Shown here: positions 1-7,244 of the stretch, in pieces
Layout: the number at the start of each line of letters is the position of its first letter
How positions within the stretch are numbered: the first letter of the stretch is position 1
From: Bacteroidales bacterium
GTDB taxonomy: Bacteria > Bacteroidota > Bacteroidia > Bacteroidales > UBA4181
Length of the DNA stretch: 14,088 nucleotides
NCBI GenBank assembly: GCA_031264715.1
Contig: JAISDP010000250.1
Span: 1-14,088, forward strand
Direction of reading: 5' to 3'
Program-made: the position numbers and the translations under genes
The notes under the pieces: model-generated
Told to the model about the DNA's origin: nothing
The model's database searches: none
What the model saw: the letters and a program-made list of their open reading frames with translations, nothing else

Positions 1-128
1 TCCGTCGCGTCTATCCGAACGGAAACGGATTGATCGGGCGAAGCTACGGCGTAGGATTGGGCGTTTGCCCGTTGTGCAGCCAACACCAGTAAAAGCATCC
101 ATAAGCTTGCTACATACGATTTTTTCAT
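1..128 (-). CDS. Probable GH97 family glycoside hydrolase, N-terminal fragment
   Basis: Only the first 42 codons are present; the gene runs off the window. The ATG at 128 opens with MKKSYVASLWMLLLVLAA, a charged start plus hydrophobic core, followed by QRANA, a good signal peptidase I site (cleavage after Ala-Asn-Ala, before Gln). The product should therefore be periplasmic or exported. The next residues (YAVASPDQSVSVRIDAT) resemble the start of the N-terminal beta-sandwich of GH97 alpha-glucosidases/alpha-galactosidases (SusB-like), which usually begins with a Ser-Pro-Asp segment soon after the signal peptide. GH97 is my reading from this short stretch only; another secreted beta-sandwich-first hydrolase is possible. 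The gene follows the DoxX/TIM-barrel gene by 32 nt on the same strand and is probably cotranscribed with it. There is no Shine-Dalgarno sequence; an A-rich leader made of a 7-bp tandem repeat precedes the ATG. Confidence 0.5.
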   Translation of the reverse strand, partial: MKKSYVASLWMLLLVLAAQRANAQSYAVASPDQSVSVRIDAT

Positions 129-134
129 AAGGAT

Positions 135-162
135 AATTTTTAATTTTTAATTTTTAATTTTT
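135..162. repeat. Four tandem copies of AATTTTT
   Basis: Four perfect head-to-tail copies of a 7-bp unit fill almost the whole gap between the DoxX/TIM-barrel stop codon (161-163) and the GH97-like start codon (126-128). On the coding strand it reads as A-rich AAAAATT repeats directly ahead of the start codon. Bacteroidota genes often use A-rich leaders instead of Shine-Dalgarno pairing, so it may help translation initiation. Copy number could vary by slippage. Confidence 0.9.
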
Positions 163-1660
163 ATGCATACCATTCCCGTTTTCTGTCATTCAGGTTTTGC
201 AGCACGTCGATGCAAATATTCACATTCTCAGCCACCTGAAAATCGAACATGCCCACGCAGATAAAATCCGCACCGTTGGTGAAAGCCCAGTTGAAACCGT
301 CGCGGGGATGAATTGCTCCTGCGGCCAGTACTTTGAAACCCATCACCGGCGTTTTGGCGCGGTTGATAAACTCTACTGTACGATCAGGAAACGGACAGAA
401 GCAATTGTCGTGAAACATGTTGTGGTCATCGCTCTGTGCGCCGTCCACTTCAAAGGGACGCCTGTTTTCGCGAGGATGAGCCGACCAGTACTTGTCGTGG
501 TGCATGGCTTTCATGTAATAATCGGGAATAATGCCGTTTTCTTCACAGAGAATCAGGGAATCTATCGTGTGGGCGCCTATTCCGGCAATGTATCCCTGAC
601 TCCTGATTCTGTCCATCATTCCGGCGATGATCTCCAACCGGCGGTCGCGTACCAGCCAGTCACACCAGTTGCCCTGCAACTGAATGATGTCCATCCCGCT
701 GTCTATGGCCACCGATACGTCTTCATACATATCATGGTTTTTCTCTCTGATGCCCACTTGCGTAATCACTTTGATTTTACTGCCGGTCAATTTTTTGTAC
801 TTTGCCATCACCGGTACCGTAGGAAAACCGATGTTGATACAGTTAATTCCGGCCTGCTCTGCCAGCATCAGCGTTTCAAAAATCTTCTTTTCGGTATTGT
901 ACGCCTTGAACAGGGAACCGACGTAGATCAGGTCTCGTGCGTGCGCCCATCCGCCGATCAGGTTTCCTCCCATGATCAAACGGCTCAGGCGGTGAGCGCC
1001 TATTTGCCCCGCCGGAAGCTCGCCTTTCAGTTCGCTCAAAGCTACCCGGTTGATTTGCACGGTGGCGCCCGACATGACGTCCGTCCCGTATCGCCTGTGA
1101 CTCCGGAAGGCGCTCCAGCCGACCAGTCCCAATATGGGAAAAGCGACCAGGTTTTTCAGCGCTTCGCGTCGTGAGACGGAGAGTTGCCGCCGAGCAGGAA
1201 TGGCTGCCTTTTCCTTTTTGAGAAGCGTTACCAGCGCATCCACACCGTAGCCTTTTTCCCTGTACGAGAACAGAAAGACAAGTACGGCCGCTTCTATCAG
1301 CACTTTGTCCACAATGAATACGCTGTCTTCATGCGGACCAAGCAGGGAAACACCGAAAGGCGGATAGGCGAAATAATAAAGCGCCAGCAAAAAAGCCCCG
1401 CACAGGGAAGCCCACTTGCTCAGTATGCCGAGAAACAAAGCCAGTCCGATCAGAACCAGTCCGGCAATGTTAAGCCAGTCCGTTATCTCCAGTCTTATTG
1501 GAGAGAGGGCCAGCCAGTGGTAAAAACCCGACAGAAAGCCATGCGTGCTGTTCAGATAATTTTCCGAAGTCCAGCTTTCCGCCACGATCTTGGAAATCCC
1601 TTCGTACAGGAAATGCCAGCCGATAACGATTCGAAGCAAACTAACAAGTATTTTCATCAT
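161..1660 (-). CDS. DoxX-family membrane domain fused to a TIM-barrel (aldo/keto reductase-like) domain through an internal twin-arginine segment
   Basis: A 499-residue protein starting at the first ATG of an ATGATG pair (1660). Residues 1-135 form a DoxX-like four-helix membrane domain: hydrophobic segments near residues 3-24, 60-80, 83-100 and 113-132, with the sequence LLRIVIGWHFLYEGISK typical of the first DoxX helix. A basic cytoplasmic loop follows and contains SRREALK (163-169), a twin-arginine-like motif, then a hydrophobic stretch (171-185). From about residue 200 there is a soluble domain with RLSRLIMGGNLIGGW, then AEQAGINCINIG and a C-terminal AGAIHPRDGFNWAF/GADFICVGMFDF signature. 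I recognise this as an aldo/keto-reductase-like TIM barrel often carried on Tat-signal proteins. The usual AKR Asp/Tyr catalytic residues after the first strands are not evident, so reductase activity is doubtful. Predicted topology puts the barrel in the periplasm. The substrate is unknown; it may be an oligosaccharide-processing partner of the neighbouring hydrolases. A 28-residue upstream extension of the frame (to 1744) looks non-coding. Confidence 0.75.
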   Translation of the reverse strand: MMKILVSLLRIVIGWHFLYEGISKIVAESWTSENYLNSTHGFLSGFYHWLALSPIRLEITDWLNIAGLVLIGLALFLGILSKWASLCGAFLLALYYFAYPPFGVSLLGPHEDSVFIVDKVLIEAAVLVFLFSYREKGYGVDALVTLLKKEKAAIPARRQLSVSRREALKNLVAFPILGLVGWSAFRSHRRYGTDVMSGATVQINRVALSELKGELPAGQIGAHRLSRLIMGGNLIGGWAHARDLIYVGSLFKAYNTEKKIFETLMLAEQAGINCINIGFPTVPVMAKYKKLTGSKIKVITQVGIREKNHDMYEDVSVAIDSGMDIIQLQGNWCDWLVRDRRLEIIAGMMDRIRSQGYIAGIGAHTIDSLILCEENGIIPDYYMKAMHHDKYWSAHPRENRRPFEVDGAQSDDHNMFHDNCFCPFPDRTVEFINRAKTPVMGFKVLAAGAIHPRDGFNWAFTNGADFICVGMFDFQVAENVNICIDVLQNLNDRKREWYA

Positions 1661-1773
1661 GGGTTTACTGTTTTTTTTACTATTGACGCCGGCCTGTAAA
1701 GCGACCATACACATTCCCCGGAGGTTCCGGCACACGTTCCCCAAGCAGCGATACGGGCAACGCCGATTTCAGC

Positions 1774-1811
1774 AAAAAAAAAACCGCATATCATCAAAAA
1801 TGATACTGCGG
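1774..1811 (-). terminator. Intrinsic terminator in the leader of the DoxX/TIM-barrel gene
   Basis: Read on the minus strand, CCGCA-(G)-TATCAT pairs with ATGATATGCGG around a short T-rich loop (11 bp with one bulged base), followed directly by ten T residues (1783-1774). This is a textbook rho-independent terminator for leftward transcription. It lies 113 nt before the DoxX/TIM-barrel start and about 240 nt after the predicted start of the second transcript. It should either cap read-through from the long operon or act as an attenuator. Confidence 0.85.
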
Positions 1812-1846
1812 CTATATATAAACTTCGGGAAAAATTTTTTACTTCA

Positions 1847-1857
1847 CGCGCGCGCGC
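1847..1857. repeat. Alternating CG run (Z-DNA-prone)
   Basis: Eleven bases of uninterrupted CGCGCG alternation, extended by CA/AC on both sides, sit 18 nt from the (GT)24 tract. Alternating purine-pyrimidine DNA of this kind is prone to form left-handed Z-DNA. It is not part of any convincing gene. Confidence 0.9.
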
Positions 1858-1859
1858 AC

Positions 1860-2033
<174 letters not shown>

Positions 2034-2059
2034 GGTTTGATACAAAATTCAGTGGGGGG

Positions 2060-2090
2060 CAAATATATGATTAGGAAAACTGTTTTACAA
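2060..2090 (-). promoter_or_regulatory. Bacteroidetes-type promoter for the DoxX/TIM-barrel and GH97 unit
   Basis: On the minus strand a TTG (-33 element, 2090-2088) is followed after 20 bp by TATATTTG (2067-2060), which matches the Bacteroidetes -7 consensus TAnnTTTG. Transcription would start near 2053. The -33 element lies inside the last codons of the sulfatase gene and the -7 box just past its stop codon. The same arrangement, in clearly related sequence, forms the promoter of the main operon at 12695-12665. Confidence 0.7.
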
Positions 2091-3588
2091 TACCTCTTCT
2101 GTTAAAAAAGGTTAAATTTTTATTAAAAAAATCATACCGGTTCATACCGATAAGCCGGTTTTCGTTTCCGGACTTTTCGGGCGGGTAAACGGCAGACTTT
2201 CGCTTATTTGCCTTCAACTCCCGATCAAAATCAAAGAGCATTTGACGCAATCTTTCGGCTATTTCCGGATATTCTTCAATGAGGTTGTCCTGTTCGCCTG
2301 CGTCCCCGGCCAGGTTATATAATGCGGGCGGTGTGGCGTATTTCCGTGCGGCTCCCCTGAATCCGTCCTTGCCGGGGATAATGGTCTGCCAAAAGGGATG
2401 TTCCGTATGGTATTTCCATTTTCCCGCCCGGATGGCATGTGGCGCGCCACCGCCATAGAAATAGACCGCTTCATGCGGCGAAACGACATTCCCTCCGGCT
2501 GCCAGCAAGGGATAAATATTCAGGCCGTCAATCCTGTTTCCGGGCAGTTTTCCCCCGGCGACATGCGCAAATGTGGGCAGGAAGTCGATAGCGGCGACGG
2601 CTTCCGAACAGACGCTTCCGGGAGGGATGACCCGGGGCCACGTCATCAGGCAAAACACCCTTTGTCCTCCGTCGAACGTATTTCCCTTGCCCAGGGCGAG
2701 CGGATCGGCCGATCCTCCGTGATTGCCCATTTGCAGCCACGGCCCGTTGTCCGACGTGTAGATCACCAGCGTATTACCGGCAATCCCGTTTTCATCGAGC
2801 GCCCTGTATATCTCGCCTATCGACCAGTCAATCTCCATGATGACATCGCCGTACATGCCCCGGTGCGACTTGCCTTTGAACCGGTCCGACACGGCCAGCG
2901 GCACGTGCGGCATACTATGGGCAAAATAAAGGAAGAACGGTTCATCTTTCTTGCGCTTGATATACGATACGGCATATTCGGTATAGCGCGCCGTCAGGTT
3001 TTCCAGCGCAGGATTGTATTCCAGCGCCTCGTTGCCCCGCAGGAGCGGGAGATCGGGATATTCCGCCCTGTCCGTATTGTTCGGGACATACAGCCCGGGA
3101 TAAACAAGCGGGATCATATCATGGGAATACGGGAGGCCGAAAAACTCATCGAAACCATGCTGTAGCGGGAGCGCCGGTTCCAAGTGGCCTAAATGCCATT
3201 TTCCTACGCAGGCGGTAGCATATCCACATTCCCGCAGTATTTCGGCAATGGTTGCCTCTTCGGGGTTGATCCCGCGCCGGGCATCGGGGAATAATACCTG
3301 ATCCATGTCAATCCGCGCGGGATAGCATCCGGTAAGCAGGGCTGCCCTTGAAGGCGTCGAAAGCCCCGATGCGGCATAAAAGTCGGTAAACTTCATCCCT
3401 TCTTTAGCCATGCGGTCGGCGTTGGGCGTCCTAAACCCATGTGCGCCGTAACACCCGACGTCCGCATAACCCTGGTCGTCGGCCAGGATTACGATGATAT
3501 TCGGCCTTTCGGGAGCGCCCTGTCCGGTAGCTGCACAGGCGGCCATACATGACATGGCGCCGGTAAACGCGATTGATCTGTTTTTCAT
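2071..3588 (-). CDS. Serine-type sulfatase (arylsulfatase A-like, S1 family), exported
   Basis: 505 residues from ATG 3588. Family features are in the expected order: metal ligands in ILADDQG (Asp37-Asp38); sulfatase signature S-T-P-S-R at 77-81 followed by AALLTG; GKWHLG (Lys130, His132); PHVP (His228); and TSDNGP (Asp280-Asn281) with Lys301. Ser77 would be oxidised to formylglycine by an anaerobic radical SAM maturase (anSME), which is not in this window; conversion of Ser rather than Cys is normal in anaerobic Bacteroidota. The N-terminus is a short signal peptide; SCMAAC could also be a lipobox, so the protein may be a periplasmic lipoprotein. It hydrolyses sulfate esters on a glycan; the exact linkage cannot be told. 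It starts 8 nt after the preceding sulfatase and is the last gene of the long operon. Oddly, its last 28 or so codons are the duplicated promoter/operator, giving a non-family-like tail. Confidence 0.9.
   Translation of the reverse strand: MKNRSIAFTGAMSCMAACAATGQGAPERPNIIVILADDQGYADVGCYGAHGFRTPNADRMAKEGMKFTDFYAASGLSTPSRAALLTGCYPARIDMDQVLFPDARRGINPEEATIAEILRECGYATACVGKWHLGHLEPALPLQHGFDEFFGLPYSHDMIPLVYPGLYVPNNTDRAEYPDLPLLRGNEALEYNPALENLTARYTEYAVSYIKRKKDEPFFLYFAHSMPHVPLAVSDRFKGKSHRGMYGDVIMEIDWSIGEIYRALDENGIAGNTLVIYTSDNGPWLQMGNHGGSADPLALGKGNTFDGGQRVFCLMTWPRVIPPGSVCSEAVAAIDFLPTFAHVAGGKLPGNRIDGLNIYPLLAAGGNVVSPHEAVYFYGGGAPHAIRAGKWKYHTEHPFWQTIIPGKDGFRGAARKYATPPALYNLAGDAGEQDNLIEEYPEIAERLRQMLFDFDRELKANKRKSAVYPPEKSGNENRLIGMNRYDFFNKNLTFFNRRGIVKQFS
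2133..2154. promoter_or_regulatory. Operator-like site A: CATACCGGTT CATACCGATAAG
   Basis: Two CATACC half-sites lie 10 bp apart, one helical turn. They are 42 bp upstream of the -33 element of the DoxX-unit promoter, and the same pair stands at 12736-12757 next to the GntR-type regulator gene. That shared context makes the regulator at 12830 the likely binder. The position upstream of -33 fits activation better than simple promoter occlusion. The second half-site here lacks the GTATG arm seen in copy B. Confidence 0.6.
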
Positions 3589-3596
3589 TTTCGTCC

Positions 3597-4940
3597 CTAC
3601 TTATCCAGTTCGGCGCCAGTGTCGCCCTGCTGCTGCATCCATTTTCCGAGTTCGGCTTTCATTGCGGCTATTCTTTCGGCATGTTTCCTGTCGCCGGCAA
3701 GGTTCGCCAGTTCCCACGGATCGGTTTCCAAATCATAAAATTCAACGGCAGGCCGGGTCGTAAACCGGTTAACGATTTCCCGGGCGACGCCGCCGGTTTT
3801 GGCGCTTTCCGTCCAGCTTGCCCATACCTGTTCCGTGTCGTTCACGTTCATCATGTGTTTTTCGAAATAGGGGACTTCGGGCGTCAGGTTCAGGATCAGC
3901 TTGTAGCGTTTGTCCTGGATGCTGCGGATGGGATAGGAGGCGCCTTCCGGGATGTTGTTGTGGATGCCGTAAGCCCACTGCCGGTGTTCCCGCTTTCCGT
4001 CGAAGAGCACGGGCAGGTAGCTCCGTCCGTCGATTCCGTCGACAGGAGCGCCGCCTGCAAGTTCAAGCAGCGTCGGCATAACGTCTTCGTACTGCACGAT
4101 TGCGTCGGTTACCGTTCCGGCTTTGATTTTCTCCGGATAACGCACCGCCAGCGCGCTGTGCTGGCCGAAATAATAACACGTCCATTTGCCGAAGGGGAAC
4201 TGCGGGCCCTGTTCGCCGAGAAACATCACGAGCGTCCGGTCTAACTGGCCGGTTTCTTCGAGCGTTTTGAGCACGGCGCCGACCTGTTCGTCCAGTGCGC
4301 CGACTTCGGCCAGGAAGTCGCGGTATAACCGGCGCGTTTCCGAGTTGTCAACCAGGTTGGGCGGCAGGATGATTTTGTCCGCGTCAATTTTGCTGCGGTC
4401 GCCTTCCGTCCACGGGATGTGCGGATTGGTGCTGCAAACAAACAGGCAATAGGGCTGGTCGCTGTTCGTGATAAATTCTTTGATCCCGGCGGTGGTATAG
4501 TTTGCCGAGGGATAAACACAATCCACTTCAAAACCGGGCACTTCTTCGAACTCATAAACCCGGTGGGGCAGCGTATGCCTTTTCCCCGTCCGCCCGACGC
4601 GATAACCCGCTGCCGGAAGGTAAGTCGTGATGCTCCGGATATTGGGGAATGAACTTTTGTGGTTGCGGAACGATCCGTGCCGTACGGGATACAGTCCCGT
4701 GTACAGCGAAGCCCTGATCGGTACGCTCATGGCGCACGAGGCGAAATTGTTCGTGAACCGCAGGCCTTCCCGAGCGATCCGGTCGATGTTGGGCGTCGGG
4801 ATGTTTACGCCGCCGTAGCAGCCTAATTCGTTCGTGGCAAGGTCGTCGGCCATAATAACTACTACATTCGGCTTTTCTGCCGCCATGCCTGTCAGTGACA
4901 GCGACAGCAGGCATGGCGCTATTCCTGTTATCCTTTTCAT
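3597..4940 (-). CDS. Serine-type sulfatase with a divergent metal-site motif (N-sulfoglucosamine sulfohydrolase-like), exported
   Basis: 447 residues from ATG 4940, where a normal signal peptide begins (MKRITGIAPCLLSLSLTGMAA). An upstream extension of the frame to 5042 lies inside the GH51-like gene and is not used. Features: MADDLA (Asp32-Asp33); signature S72-V-P-I-R76 then ASLYTG; GKRH (Lys120, His122); NPHIPW (His174). Two departures from the norm are visible: Ile replaces the usual Ser in C/S-x-P-S-R, and the second metal motif, usually SDHG or SDNG, reads LGEQGP (Glu243-Gln244), followed by FPFGKWT with the conserved Lys252. A related subfamily may carry EQG normally. The overall pattern, with a motif-to-Lys spacing like SGSH-type enzymes, suggests an exo-acting glycan sulfatase. 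The gene starts 4 nt after the GH51-like gene ends, which implies coupled translation. Maturation by anSME is expected. Confidence 0.85.
   Translation of the reverse strand: MKRITGIAPCLLSLSLTGMAAEKPNVVVIMADDLATNELGCYGGVNIPTPNIDRIAREGLRFTNNFASCAMSVPIRASLYTGLYPVRHGSFRNHKSSFPNIRSITTYLPAAGYRVGRTGKRHTLPHRVYEFEEVPGFEVDCVYPSANYTTAGIKEFITNSDQPYCLFVCSTNPHIPWTEGDRSKIDADKIILPPNLVDNSETRRLYRDFLAEVGALDEQVGAVLKTLEETGQLDRTLVMFLGEQGPQFPFGKWTCYYFGQHSALAVRYPEKIKAGTVTDAIVQYEDVMPTLLELAGGAPVDGIDGRSYLPVLFDGKREHRQWAYGIHNNIPEGASYPIRSIQDKRYKLILNLTPEVPYFEKHMMNVNDTEQVWASWTESAKTGGVAREIVNRFTTRPAVEFYDLETDPWELANLAGDRKHAERIAAMKAELGKWMQQQGDTGAELDK
4881..4918. repeat. Perfect 11-bp inverted repeat inside the sulfatase signal-peptide codons
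   Basis: CGCCATGCCTG (4881-4891) and its exact reverse complement (4908-4918) flank a 16-nt loop. The hairpin begins 22 nt downstream of the sulfatase start codon (4940), within the signal-peptide region, and has no T-tract, so it is not a terminator. It could slow ribosomes or protect mRNA between the GH51-like and sulfatase parts of the transcript. Confidence 0.8.
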
Positions 4941-4944
4941 TCGT

Positions 4945-7170
4945 TTATATTTTTGCAAGTGTGATGATGGTATATGAATATCTTGGAAACGTGTATTTCG
5001 CATTTTTACGGGGCAGGCTGATTTGCGATGTTTTCGGAACAACGTTCAACATGTTCTTGTCCGTATTGGTTTCATTCAGGTCGCAGCCTCCGATCGTCCA
5101 TACTTTCGCTTTCCCTTTATAGCGGAAATTTTCAATGTTGAGAACGGCTTCCCGGGGTTGATCGGAAAGGTTTGCCACATAAAGCGAAAGCGTATCCCCC
5201 GAATCATTCATTTTGGCGGTAATATCCACAGCATGTTCATCGCTGCTGCCGGTCTCCATCACATTCGGAAGCCAGTTCGAGATCATCGCCTCGTCAATAT
5301 AAGCCGACGGCATAAACCAGATCGCATGGGAATTGTAGTGGATACGTCCCTGATCCCACATGTAATGCAGTCCGTGAGGCTGGAACGTATTCGCCGTACC
5401 CAGCATTTTGAAGTGATCGCCGTAGCGTTGCAGTTTGTTCCAGTTGTGGGCATGAGCCAATCCCCGGTTCCAGTCGCAACGGCTCCCGTTCTCTTCCATC
5501 GGATGGAGGTTAAGTTTGAAGCCCGGAAAATCTTTCGACAGTTCTTCCTGCAAGTCGATACCCATTTCGTGCGTAAATCCGGGATCGCCGGCGAATCCGA
5601 GCCAACCGCCATAATGCGGGTCCCAAGCCAGCTTGTCTCCTTTTCCCTGTTCAATGAACCATTGAACCATTTCGGACGTCCATCCATACTCTTTTGTTCC
5701 ACGCGCGTAATTTTTCAGATCGGTACCAATATTGAGGGACGTCACAATCGACATTCCGGGGTCGGCTTCCCAGGCGGCAAGGGCGAATTTCTTCATGCAC
5801 TCCAGATATCCGCGGGTCATGATGCGTTCGTTATCAACCTGTATATATTTGAGGCGATAAGGCGTCGGATGACCGTGTTCGGCGCGGAGAGCGCCCCATT
5901 TCGAAGAAACCGGGCCGTTTACATATTCCACAAAGTCGCGGATATCCTCCGAAGTTTCGTCCATGCTCATCCCGATCATACATTCCGCTCCAAGCGTTTC
6001 CGCAAGTTGAAGCATTTCGATAAACGCGAAACTGTGCGTTGCATAGGGGCTGAATCCGCTCCGGTAAGTGATGCGCCGTTCGTCGATCGGCCCCAGCATT
6101 TTTTTCCAGCGGTAGTGATAGGTGTCTGCGCCCACGTCCACCATAGAACCGTTATAACGGATAGCCGTTATCCCCTGCTTTTTCAGCGCGTCAATAAACG
6201 TTTTGCGCAGGGGATATCCCATTACCCGTCCCCATTCGCCCGGTTGCAGGAAAGCGTAGCCGAGTTCGATCTGCCCCGGACTTTTAAGCGAAATGCCGAA
6301 AGAGCCTTCCAGCGCTTCGCTATCGGGGGATAGCTCAAATTCCAGCTTTTCATAATCGCCGCTACCGTTGACCCGGTATGGTTTTTCAGCCAAAACATTC
6401 CCTTTTTCGTCACGAAGCGATACGTAAACGGTGGTTGGTTTGTCCGTTTTTATCCGGATGATGCCGTCATACGGTTTCCCTGCCTCAAAACGGATTCCCA
6501 TCCGGTAAAGCCCGTGATTGGTGATTCCCACTTCGCCGGCGCCGCCTGCAAACGTGATACGCTGTGTCTGACGTCCCATATAGGCCTGTCCGTCGCGGAT
6601 CAGCCGGTAATCATACTGGGGATTGCCGTTCGTCAGTTTCGACCAGAACTTACTGATCTGTTCATTCCCGTTGATGCGTTCAAGCACGGTCTCCCGGACA
6701 TTTCCGGGAAGCGAGTCAAATGGCAGAAAACGGGTATGGAAAGTATAGCCGGAGATCACATGAGGCTCGTTGAATTTATTTGCATTATAAATGCTCCTGC
6801 TATGGAAATCATATTTTTCCGTCAGGTTATTCCAGTTCACCCGGTTGTAAACGTTCGATTGAGTGATCAGGTGCGGAATACGCCTCTCATCAAGCATCAC
6901 GTATATTTTTGAATAATCCGCCCTGTCGAGATTCAAGAAATCGGTTTCCACATTTTCTTCAAAAGCTTCGCCGTGGAGGAGCTGACTGAATACTCCTCCA
7001 TTCGTCTGGTTGTTAATATCTTCAATATTGGTGCCATTGAACAGTTTCGATGCTGTCGCTATCTTTTTCGAGGCATCCACATTTAACTGTACGGGCGTAT
7101 TTTGTGCAACAGCAACGGATACAAGCCCGGCTACCGCCACAGTTGTTAAAAACTTCTTCATTGTTGCCAT
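4945..7170 (-). CDS. GH51-like alpha-L-arabinofuranosidase, exported
   Basis: 741 residues from ATG 7170 (a second ATG at 7161 gives MKKFL and is equally possible). The signal peptide ends at AVAQ, residues 20-23. The family call rests on the N-terminal FNGTNIEDINNQTNGGV block (45-60), which matches the GH51 G-x-F-x-E-D-I-N-x-x-x-x-G-G-L pattern, and on AETLGAECMIG...FVEYVNGP..SKWGALRAEHGHP (390-434), followed by the acid/base motif VDNER (Glu448). The nucleophile is probably Glu560 in PMEENGSR, an unusual context. Residues 205-310 look like an inserted beta-sandwich (CBM4/9-like), as in plant-type GH51 enzymes; the end (650-741) fits the usual C-terminal beta domain. It would release terminal L-arabinofuranose or a related furanoside in the periplasm. 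It is the first exported enzyme of the operon and is followed 4 nt later by a sulfatase. Specificity is not fixed by sequence alone. Confidence 0.8.
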   Translation of the reverse strand: MATMKKFLTTVAVAGLVSVAVAQNTPVQLNVDASKKIATASKLFNGTNIEDINNQTNGGVFSQLLHGEAFEENVETDFLNLDRADYSKIYVMLDERRIPHLITQSNVYNRVNWNNLTEKYDFHSRSIYNANKFNEPHVISGYTFHTRFLPFDSLPGNVRETVLERINGNEQISKFWSKLTNGNPQYDYRLIRDGQAYMGRQTQRITFAGGAGEVGITNHGLYRMGIRFEAGKPYDGIIRIKTDKPTTVYVSLRDEKGNVLAEKPYRVNGSGDYEKLEFELSPDSEALEGSFGISLKSPGQIELGYAFLQPGEWGRVMGYPLRKTFIDALKKQGITAIRYNGSMVDVGADTYHYRWKKMLGPIDERRITYRSGFSPYATHSFAFIEMLQLAETLGAECMIGMSMDETSEDIRDFVEYVNGPVSSKWGALRAEHGHPTPYRLKYIQVDNERIMTRGYLECMKKFALAAWEADPGMSIVTSLNIGTDLKNYARGTKEYGWTSEMVQWFIEQGKGDKLAWDPHYGGWLGFAGDPGFTHEMGIDLQEELSKDFPGFKLNLHPMEENGSRCDWNRGLAHAHNWNKLQRYGDHFKMLGTANTFQPHGLHYMWDQGRIHYNSHAIWFMPSAYIDEAMISNWLPNVMETGSSDEHAVDITAKMNDSGDTLSLYVANLSDQPREAVLNIENFRYKGKAKVWTIGGCDLNETNTDKNMLNVVPKTSQISLPRKNAKYTFPRYSYTIITLAKI

Positions 7171-7244
7171 TTTTTAAATTTTACTGGGATAAAACGTTCT
7201 TCTTGTTGATTGAAAAATTATTTCGTGCGATTGGTTCATTTCAA

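Larger units (their letters stand above)
2060..2154. repeat. Promoter/operator module, copy A (duplicate of 12665-12757)
   Basis: About 95 bp align by eye with 12665-12757, with scattered substitutions and small indels. Shared blocks are the CATACCGGTT direct-repeat operator (2133-2154), an A/T-rich block with GTTAAAAAA and TTAAATTT, the AGGAAAACTGTT block, and the -33 and -7 elements with identical 20-bp spacing. This copy overlaps the last 28 or so codons of the sulfatase gene ending at 2071. Confidence 0.85.

Noticed and set aside
197..1174. Long plus-strand open frame (325 codons)
   Set aside because: It is antisense to the DoxX/TIM-barrel gene, whose protein shows clear domain and motif structure; the plus-strand translation has no recognisable pattern.
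2398..3165. Plus-strand open frames over the sulfatase genes (also 3573-4244)
   Set aside because: They are shadows of GC-rich sulfatase codons; the minus-strand frames contain full sulfatase motif sets.
5023..6333. 436-codon plus-strand open frame
   Set aside because: Antisense to the GH51-like gene; no signal peptide or motif, and the minus-strand protein is clearly the real product.
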